From contig CM034240.1 of assembly GCA_019916065.1 (NCBI GenBank), forward strand, positions 40,326,561 to 40,390,560: 64,000 nt of DNA, in the 5' to 3' direction. Within the stretch, counting starts at the first letter, position 1; each line of letters starts with the position of its first letter. Positions 48,610 to 58,000 of this stretch are shown here, in pieces. Position numbers and translations under genes: made by a program. The stretch comes from Vitellaria paradoxa. Taxonomy: Eukaryota > Streptophyta > Magnoliopsida > Ericales > Sapotaceae. Under the pieces are notes generated by a model. It made no database searches. It was not told where the DNA came from and was given only the letters and a program-made list of their open reading frames with translations.

Positions 48610-51600
48610 ATGGGATGGAGCGTGAGAGACAATGGTGGTCCTCCACCTGCGTACAGTGAGTAATTTTTTTTCTCATCAATGGTGGCCCTACACTAACAAA
48701 GCCAAAAGTGTTTTGTTTAATTAATGCTCAGAAATAGTGTAACCACCTTTTGTCTTGGATAATATCATTGTTTATTGAAATTTTGTAGGGATTCTGTCGT
48801 TGTTTAATGAAAATTTTTAGGGTTTTTTTACGTTTGCTCTGATATGAGTTGATTTTCCCATTTTCATTTTCCATTATTTTAGTACTAGTATTAGGTTATG
48901 CATTAGTTTAATCATAACGTGGTTGTTAAGTTGCTTTGCATGGTTTTGTTTGTATGAATAATGCAGATTGCAATCTAGGGCACTTCACAATTAAAATGCA
49001 TTTTGGTGGTTAGGTTGAGGGTTCTAACTATGTTGGTGGTAACTCTGGATTTATTGACTATTGCCATGAGGATGAGATAGGAATTATTGAACTTTGTCAC
49101 ATGGCTATAGGTCTTAGGACAACTTTTAGGAATGATTACTACTTCAAGACTAATGGAGAGTTTACACTAATTAAGAGTGACATTGATGTATTAAGAATGT
49201 GTCAATTTCTAACCAAGAATAATGAAATGGTGGATGTGTATGCAGTGTGTAATATTGAAGATTATATGCCCACTCAAAGTAGCCAAGTTAGAAGTGATGT
49301 ACTTAGGCTGACCAAGAGTAATGAAAATGCAACCAAAAGTAAAGAAAGGGTAAGCAATACTAAAGGTAAGGGCAAGGTGACAGAATTGGTTGGTGTAGAA
49401 ATTGAACAAAAGGAAGAGCATGATAAGAGTGATAGTGATCTTGAGGCAGATGATGCACTATTTTGACAATAATGTGAACATAGATAGAGAGTTTGCTGGG
49501 TTAATTCATAGCGATGCACTTAGGGGAAAGCATGGGTTAGCAGATTTAGATGATGATACTGATAACACTGATGAGTTGGACAGTGGTAGTGGTTCAGATA
49601 CTGATGGTGGTTATAGGGTGAGCAAGAAGAAATACCCCATCTTTAATGAGAAAGCTGATATGTTGAACCCTATTTTCTATGTAGGCATGGAGTTTAAAAC
49701 ACATGAGATTTTTAGAGATGTAGTTAAAGAGCATTCTATTAAGCATAGGAAAAAAATCATATTTACCAAAAGTGACAGAGCTAAAGTGAGTGCTATATGC
49801 ATAGGTAAAAAGGACTACCCATGGTATATCTATGCATCCTTTGTTAAGGCTGATGGATTGTATAAGATTAAGAGTTTTGAACCTAGGCATACCTGCACTA
49901 GATCATACCATGTGCCCTGGGTTAGTACGAAGTAGATAATTAAGAGGTATTTTGAAAGGATATGTAAAAATCGTACATGGCCTATTCAGTCCCTAGTGGA
50001 AACCTTTGAGTCTGAAAACACAGTGCAAGTGGATAGACATAAGGTGTTTAGAGCAAAGAAAAGATCCCTGGCCATGCTTGAGGGTGATGCAGCACAACAA
50101 TTTAAGGATCTGCTTGGATACCTTGAGGAGGTCAAGACCACCAATCCTGGGACCACAGTGAAGGTTAAATGGAAGCTAGTTCTTGGATCTAAGAATGAGG
50201 TCAAGTTTAAGAGTATTTACATATGTTGGGGGTCATTGAATAAGGGATTTCTTGAAGGATGCAGGCCAGTGATTGGGTTGGATGGCTGCCATCTAAGAGG
50301 ACCACATGGTGGGATATTATTAACTGTTGTGGGGATAGATACAAATAATTGCATGTACCCTTTTGCATATGCAGTGGTTGGAAAAAAGAAGAAGAAAACT
50401 TGGTTGTGGTTCCTTGATTTGTTAAACAATGATCTAAATGTACAAAACACACACATGTACACTTTCATGACAGATAAACAAAAAGGGTTGCTTGATGCAG
50501 TGGGAGAGTTGTTCCCAAATTTAGGCCACAGGTTATATGGCAGACACTTATACAATAACTTCAAAGGTGAGTTCAAAGGGTTAGTGTTGAAAGACCTACT
50601 ATGGAAGACAACAAGGGCTACAACTGTTCCAGCCTTCACAAGGGTCATGCAAGAGATAAAAGTGTTGACATCAATGCTTTTCAGTGGCTCAATGCAAGGC
50701 CTACAGTCAACTAGAGTAGGAGTCACTTTAACACTTTTCCTAAATGTGATATTCTCCTCAATAACCTTTGTGAAAGTTTCAATGCTGCCATCTTGCCAGG
50801 TAAGGATAAACCTATAATTTTAATGTTGGAGAGCATTAGAACTATACTTATGGAGTCCACTCAGAAAAGAAGAAATGCAATACTTAGGTACAATGATAAA
50901 ATATGCCCTAAGATTAAGAAGAGACTAGACAAGTTGAGGGAAGATAAGGGGTGGATACCAATGTACTTTGGGAATGAACAATTCCAAGTGGAGGGACCAA
51001 ATGAACAGTACAAAGTAGATTTGAAGAACAAGACTTGTGGGTGTAAGAGATGGGAGTCGTCTGGGCTACCATATGTTCATGCCATTACTGTATGCAACAA
51101 GTTGGACAAAGACCCAATGGACTATGTTGATAGTTGCTATAGTGAGCAGACATGCCTTCAAATTTATAGTAATGTGCTAGGTCTAATGAATGGGAGGGAT
51201 ATGTGGTTTAAAAGTGGGGACAAAATCTTGTTACCACCTGATGTGAAAAGGAGGGCTGGTAGGCCTAAGAAAGTAAGAATGAGAGAACCAAACGAAGATG
51301 TTCCCGACCCAAAACAAATTAGGTTGAGCAAGAAGGGAAATAAGATGACTTGCAGTGTTTGTAACAAAACAAGGCATAACAAGTAGCGATGCAAGCAGGG
51401 ATCGAATGCAGCGGGTGGACCATCAAATGGAGAGGCAAATGCATCAGTCGGAACATCAACGGCAGTTGGTGGAGCAAGCAAGGCAATAGGTGGACCATCA
51501 TTGAATGTAAGTGTTTGGCTATACTTTTGTGCTGCACCTTCTATATTTAAGTCTCACCTACTATAACTTGCTGCATTTGTTCAATTTTAGGTGGAAGGGA

Positions 51601-51780
51601 GTGAGGTGACATTTGAAAGTACTCCAACAGAATCTCTAAGTGTGTCCATTTATGCCATGTTCCATGTGTGTCCTTAAGTTATTTATTCCATGCACATGAA
51701 TTCATATGTTTGGTTTGATATTTGTAGGCTGGTAGGACCTTCATGAGAGCGAAAAAAGGTTCAATTTGCTAGTGAAGTTC
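48610..51780 (+). pseudogene. MULE transposase (mudrA type), decayed
   Basis: Exon 1 48610-48655 (MGWSVRDNGGPPPAY) joins an exon from 48967 in frame. Domains in order: N-terminal PB1-like region (FTIKMHFGG, then YVGGNSGFIDYCHEDE); an acidic linker; the Mutator DNA-binding region (PIFNEKADMLNPIFYVGMEF); the MULE transposase core with first Asp in PVIGLDGCHLRGPHGG and second Asp in FMTDKQKGLLDAV; a SWIM zinc finger (CGCKRWESSGLPYVHAI) near 51040; a GRPKK basic stretch; and a zinc knuckle CSVCNKTRHNK...RC. Damage: TAG at 49011, an extra T in the T-run at 49461-49464 (frameshift), TAG at 49933, a frameshift near 50664, TAG at 50712 in a spot where relatives have Trp, and TAG at 51384 inside the zinc knuckle. 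The core's CxxRH Cys is Tyr (HRLYGRHLYNNF). The frame beyond 51490 needs one or two more splices and is uncertain. It is not expected to make active transposase. Confidence 0.9.
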
Positions 51781-52697
51781 ATGGAGGAAAACACACTGTG
51801 AACTCTATTTAATGTTTGGTGGTGAATGGCAGACTCTCTTTAATGCTTGCCTCGGATCGGATATTGTAATTCAAGGATCTGTTTTTGTAATTTTACTATT
51901 TTTGTAATGTTTGGTGGTGAATGGCAGACCTTCTTATGACATTTATATGTTGGCTTTCATGCCTTGTGTAATGGTTTGATGGAATCTGACATGTAAAACC
52001 TTTGAACTCTGTTGGCTTTCATGCCTTTTTATACTGGTTTGGTGGAATCTGAGTTGCTGTCGTGAATTGATTTTTTTTGTTTCCTAGTTTGGCAATATGC
52101 AGTGAATTTATTTTTTATTTGATTGAGTTAGAAATAAAATAGAATTGATTTTTATTTCATTTTTAAAATATAAATATAAATATAAATTATATTAGTGTAT
52201 CTCTATTGACTTTTCTCAGTAATCTTAAATTGAAAAATAGTAAAATTAATATATTTTTTTCATCAATCATGTAAACAAATTACAAAATAAGCATCAAAAA
52301 ATTAACTTTTAACCAAAATTAAGATTTATCAAACAAACTATAATATATTTATTCTAAAAATTTAATTTGAATTTTTTATAAGAAATATTTTTAATAAGAA
52401 AAAATCAAAAATTGGAAATTGTAAATGCAATTTAAAAGAACCCTCTATCTCAATGAATAAGTGATTTGTGTGCAATGATTTTTTAACTAAATAAATAAAT
52501 AACGAAAAAAGAAGTAGCAGCTCGAGAAAATGCCTGAAAACATCAATCTCCCCATTTTCATTCATAGCATGATAACATTACATAGTCTAAACCCATTACA
52601 ACCATTAAAACACAAAAATCAATTAAGCATTTACATCTACTTGACAACACACCACCACCATGTTCCACACACACCTAGCCAAGCGGAATTTTTAACC

Positions 52698-53062
52698 TAC
52701 GGATCCAAAAATAAAAACCATTTCTTCCCAACCACCACTGCTGCAACAATAGCCCAAGTTATAGCAAGGTACACCTTCATCTTCAATCTTTAGCCTTTAG
52801 TTTTGCAATCTCAGTCTCCAACTTGTCAACCTTCCTCAGCAGCCTATGAATGATTTGAACAGACCTTCTACACATGGGGGGATCCACCCATCCCCCAAAG
52901 TCTTTGCTATCCCATCTTGTGCAGGTAAAGAACCTCTTACTTGGGTTGGAATCAAGAAGTGCGAATAGCCTTCTGGTTTCCACAAAGGATGCACAATTTT
53001 TCCTCAAAATTTTGAGAGCTCTGAGAGTTGGAGTGACCATTGGTGCAAGCACTATTGTTCAT
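52698..53062 (-). pseudogene. GRF-type zinc-finger membrane protein gene, MULE-borne, decayed
   Basis: Starts at the ATG at 53062, five bases inside the right terminal repeat. Frame 1 gives MNNSACTNGHSNSQ... ending CILCGNQKAIRTS and a stop at 52954-52952. A one-frame shift there continues as DSNPSKRFFTC, GGWVDPPMCRRSVQIIHRLL and a short coiled coil (RKVDKLETEIAKLKAK), stopping at 52785-52783. A second shift yields MKVYLAITWAIVAAVVVGKK, a membrane helix, ending at 52698. CxxCG-x5-IRTS, then RFFTC, then W-DPPMC is the order of plant GRF zinc-finger proteins, which often end in a coiled coil and a membrane segment. The fourth zinc ligand is not evident. Both shifts could be real decay or assembly errors. 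A role in the element, like mudrB of MuDR, is speculation from position only. Confidence 0.7.
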
Positions 53063-53066
53063 TATG

Positions 53067-53373
53067 GGATTTGAACCCTAATCGCGGATGAGTGGGGCAA
53101 ATGAGTGGGAGATGAGATGAGATGAGATGGTGTGACCGTGTGATATATTCCTCTCATATGCGTCTCACGTGACCAATTCTTGCCATGTCATATGCTCAGC
53201 CTTTGCCATTAAGTCCAGCTCAATGTCCGTGGTTATTAATTTGACGAAAGGGAACGGCAAGTGTCTATTTGATTAACGTTGTCAAAGTACAGGTGTCAAT
53301 TTGATATTTAGTTAAGTGTAGGTATCTATTTGATGTTCGGGTCATAGTATAGGGGTTTTTTTGAATTTTTCCC
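53067..53373 (-). repeat. Right terminal inverted repeat of the MULE
   Basis: Inverted partner of 48232-48532, with the same conserved block and CACGTG at 53166-53171. It contains one more GATGA-type repeat (ATGAGATGAGATGAGATGG) than the left copy. It lies immediately upstream of the GRF-type gene and presumably supplied its promoter. Confidence 0.92.
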
Positions 53374-53382
53374 AAAAAAAAT

Positions 53383-54874
53383 TAACCTAATATGGGATTA
53401 TTGATTTAAAAAAAAATTTTATTTCATTTTGTTTGCATATAATTTTTCTAAATATTTTTTAAAAAATGTGAATAGTTTTCTAAAAAATTATGAAATAAAA
53501 ACAACAAAGTAATTTTAATAAAAAATATCCCAACAATGCCAAATTAATTATAATTAAGCATCTTTTTGATTAAACAAATGCGCCATGAAATTAATTTTTC
53601 AGAGCGGGAGCGTGGAATAAAAGCCAAAATTCAAAAAAAATTTTGAAGTGCACCGTCCTCCATCAAAAACTTTTCAACAAACGGTCAAGATAATCAAAGC
53701 CATAATAATTATGTAAAAGACAATTATGCTGATGTATCTATAATGTATATATATATGTTATGTATGTATATATGTATTTGTGTTAAAATATTATGAGCAA
53801 AAAATACCATTAACAAAAGCTATTTGACACAAGTTCTTATCCTATAAGGGAATGAGAATAATATAATGCCATCAAGAGGAGCTTTTGATAATTGATAATT
53901 TGTTCTAATTTTCTCTGTTTGTTTATTTTTGAAAATATTAAAAATATAAAATAAAGAAAATTCAAAATCACAAAGAAATTATTTTATTAACTTTTATTTT
54001 TTTATATTAAAAGTATTCCCTCCTTAAATTTAAAGACCTCACAACTCTTTCGTATAATTTTATAAAATAGTTTATCTTCGAGAACTTTGTTTGAGAAATA
54101 ATTTTGCATAAGATTTTTTTTAATTAAAAAATTATTAAATTTAAGATATATATATATATATATATGTATATATTTGGATAAACTCTAATATGAAAAATAT
54201 ATATATATAATAAAAGTACATAAAATTTAACATAATCAACCAAATCATTAATTATATATATATATTTTTAGTGAAAGAAATACAATAGTTATTTTCTACT
54301 TAAATTTTTTTAAATTCTTTTAAAATTTAAAAATTTTTTTGGTTATAAGGATCGTAGAGGTTATAATAAAAAATTTCACTGTAAGAACTATGGTGAAAAA
54401 TAAAAATTTAGATTTAATTGTATTTAATTTAATGATTTTAATTTAATTTAATTAAAAATATTTTTAAAATAAAAATAAAATTTAAAAAAATCTGATTAAA
54501 ATATAATTAATATAAAATATAAAAAATCACGTCATTAAAGTGTCAACAAATTTAAAACTCCACGCCGCTTACAATAAAATTTTTCACTGCAATCTCGAAT
54601 CTCATTTTCTACTCAGGAATTACGACGCAGCAAGTTCTACAAATTTAAATAACTTCCAACAACATCTGTATTTTCAAAATCATAGCAAGCAACTCCAATG
54701 GCTGCTTCGGAGGAAATCCTGTATCTTCAGAAATGGGGGTGAACTTTGACAAAACCCAAACCCAAGAGGCAAAAATCAACCGACTGTCTCTCTTTAAAAA
54801 AACTTTCCATAGTTGCTTATCTCTATAACCTTCCTCCTCGTGTCACTTTCCTCCGACCCCCACGTTTCTCCTTC
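53383..54874. other. Intergenic, AT-rich; promoter region of the C2-GRAM gene
   Basis: No gene until about 54.8 kb. (AT)n-rich stretches at 53740-53775, 54150-54172, 54200-54209 and 54254-54267. Base composition becomes more balanced from about 54720, consistent with the start of a transcribed leader. Confidence 0.45.
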
Positions 54875-55009
54875 ATGGATTCACCCACAAGTTTCTCTCT
54901 CTTCCCCGTACACCCACCGCCCCCTCAACGGTTCTTTTCTTCAAATACTCAACACCGCCAAAACCTGAAATTCAATCTCAGACCCACTCTGTTTCAGGGA
55001 CGACCATAG
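54875..55009 (+). other. Possible upstream ORF of the C2-GRAM gene
   Basis: A 44-codon frame (MDSPTSFSLFPVHPPPPQRF...) ends 11 bp before the main ATG at 55021 and is in another frame. If the transcript starts upstream of 54875 it would act as a uORF. The transcription start is not known. Confidence 0.3.
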
Positions 55010-55020
55010 TTATTCAGAAA

Positions 55021-58000
55021 ATGAGGCTATACGTATACGTATTGGAGGGCAGAGATTTGGCGGCCAAGGACTCGTACGTGAAGCTTCAGTTGGGGAAGTC
55101 CAAGTCCAAGTCCAGGGTTTTGAGAGGAACCACAAACCCGGCTTGGAATGAGGAGTTTGCTTTCAGAGTAGACGACATGGACGATGAGCTTGTGGTCTCT
55201 GTTTATCACCATGACCATGACTCTGGGTTCTTCAACGTCTCCGGCGATTTGATGGGTCAGGTTCGGATTACTTCCCGGTCTGTCGCCGCCGAGGAGAATC
55301 AGAATATGCCCCCCACTTGGTTTTCTCTTGACAAGCCCAAGTCTTCAAAGTCGATGACCAAAAATTGTGGTTAGTTCCCCTGCCTCTCTGTTTGGTTCTG
55401 GTTAGGGTCTTCTCTTTATAGAACAGATAGGGTCGTTATATGTGTGTGTGTGTGTGTGTGTGGTTATATATATAAGGTAAATATTTGAACGGTAGGACGA
55501 TGAAATAGAGTTTAGAACAAATGTCCCTATCAAGGTACTTAATATGAGGATTGTCACATTTGACCCATTTGATTAGGGCACTTTATAAATTTTAGAAATC
55601 AAATACCTTGGTTTATGGAGAAGACATGACACAGGAAGATTATTATTTGTTTAGCCGGTATATTGCTGATTATTGTTTTAGGGGTGTCCTTAGTGTTTCT
55701 TTGATTGGTAAGCTATGTTAGATTTTCTTCATCTTTGGGGCATCTATGAAAATGGTCTCATAGTTCATTTTTAATATACTTGCACAGACTTCTTGAAATG
55801 ATGTAATTGATTTCCCGATAATGTGACATGGTTCTACTTGTTTCTCATAGCTTAATTCTAAGGATAACGAAATTGAGAGATCTCGACGACAGCCTCTAGA
55901 TCTTAAAATTGACTCGTTTTTAGTTAGTTTGTTGTTTTGTTTCTCAGGGCAAGGGTAAGTATCAGATGTGGGCCTGGAGGCTAGGTTATTTTCAAATGAA
56001 GATCATTTAGAAATGTCTGCTAAAATGGTAGGGTAATTTTAACTTGGTTATTGCAGTGGGATTTGTGATTAGTTATTTACTTGTCATATCAAACTCCATG
56101 TGTAATACCATCGGCCAATTGAATTTTCAGCTTTCAATGTGACTGCCTAATCCCTGGAACTGAGAGTTTTGTAATGACCATTGAACATTACGAGCTTTTT
56201 GCTGCTAGAGAAGACCCTCACTAGGAACCGGATTTGTTAGTTGCTTTTGGGAATTGATGAGAGGTCACCAAAATCAATATGCATTTATCAGACGAGACTG
56301 TCTTCTCTGGGTGCAAGTGCAGCAGACTTGTGATCCTTTGCCATAGTTGAGAAAAAATAATAGAGAATTAGGAGAATGAGCGAATAAATTTCTCATCTCC
56401 CACATATTGTATTTGTACTAATAAATTACAACCGAATTAGGATATAAATCCCATATTAGGAAATGCATCAATTTAGGAAATATAAATATGGCTCATAGAT
56501 CGAATCCTTCAAATCCTCACAACTACTCTAGAATATTCCAAAGATTCCAGCAGCCATAAAGTGGCGATTGGGTGGACCATTTTAAGCAATTTAATAAAAT
56601 AAAATAAGATTCGATGGCATTCAGAAAACCACTAATATTCATGAATTGCATGGGTCCAAGTCCCTGGTCTCTCGTGAGATTTTATGTGTCGTATTAGTCA
56701 TCGAAGCTTACACAAAAAGAGTTGCTCTTGTTTTACCAAAGATGTTTTACCTCATCGATGCAGGGAAAATTCTTCTTGCTCTTTCACTGCATGGAAGAGG
56801 CCAAGACATATCCACTGACCATGTATTATATGAACATCCAATTATTGGAAAGGGGGATTTTAAAGACTGGGAGGGTCCCCATGATACATGTCAAAATAAT
56901 TTTTGCACAGCTCCATCTCGGAAGATTCTTGAGGGAAAGCAGATGATAAAATCTATTGCAGGCCGTTTGGAGAGGTTTTTTAACCGAAGTGAGGATAATT
57001 CTAGAAATGAGGATAATTCTAGAAATGATGATTCTTCGGAGCAGTCCACTACACTATCTGACTATGAGGATTGCATGGAAGAATCTCAATCTTGCTGTAG
57101 CTTTGAAGAAGCTTTGGAGAAGATGCAGTCTGTGAGCCATGAAAGAGAAATGCCTATGAACCTGCACGGGGGCATTCTTCTTGATCAGACTTATGAGGTA
57201 CCATCTAAAGATCTCAACTTATTTCTTTTTGAACCCAATTCACAATTCAGGAGAAATCTGGCAGACTTGCAAGGAGCAACTGAAATACAAGAGGGACCCT
57301 GGATGTGGAAACCAGAAGAAATATCATGTTTAATGCGAGTTGTTACATATACAAAAGCTGCAACAAAGCTAGTAAAGGCTGTTAAAGCCACCGAGGAGCA
57401 AACCTATACAAAGGCAGATGGAAAGGAATTTTCTGTTCATGTAGATGTGAGCACATCAGATGTTCCAGTATGGTAATACATTTAAGATTCAAATACTCTA
57501 CAGTATAATGCCTGGGCCACAACTATCTTCAGGAAAAGAATCTTCTCGTCTTGTAATATCCTGGGTAATTAACTTTGTTCAGAACACTATGATGAAGGGC
57601 ATGATTGAAGGTGGAGCTCGGCAGGGACTAAAGGAAAGTTTTGATCAGTTTGCCAGCTTGCTGGCTCAGAATGTGAAAATGTTAAATTCTGAAAATGTAT
57701 TAGACAAGGATCATATGCTGGGAACTTTGCAAACTGAGAACAAGTCGAATTGGGAGTTGGCAACTGTGTACTTTTGGAATTTCACTGTGGTTGCTGCTGC
57801 TTTTATGTTCTTGTGTGTCTTTGTGCATATTCTGCTTTGTAAGCCTGGAGAGCTGCAAGGATTGGAATTTAATGGTCTTGATTTTCCAGATAGTTTTGGA
57901 GAACTTATCAGCAGCGGAATTTTAGTCATTCTATTAGAGCGTGTCTATAACATGGTATCACATTTTGTGCAAGCCAGGCTTCAAAAGAGGTAAACACTGA

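Larger units (their letters stand above)
48223..53382 (+). mobile_element. Complete Mutator-like element (MULE) with 9-bp target duplication
   Basis: The element spans 48232-53373 (about 5.14 kb). Ends: GGAAAAATTTAAAAAAACCC on the left and, read inward on the minus strand, GGGAAAAATTCAAAAAAACC on the right. The 9-mer AAAAAAAAT occurs at 48223-48231 and 53374-53382, the 9-bp duplication expected of Mutator insertions. The terminal inverted repeats are about 301 bp (48232-48532) and 307 bp (53067-53373), well matched end to end. It carries two convergent genes, both decayed: a mudrA-type transposase (+) and a GRF zinc-finger gene (-), each starting close to the inner edge of one repeat. Between them (51790-52690) lies AT-rich DNA with two pairs of short direct repeats. 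Confidence 0.93.

Noticed and set aside
49209..50726. Several 70-169-codon minus-strand frames across the MULE transposase
   Set aside because: They are antisense shadows of the recognisable transposase frame and have no domain.
48610..51386. Programmed TAG readthrough in the MULE transposase
   Set aside because: The stops come with two frameshifts and a lost motif cysteine, so ordinary decay explains them better.
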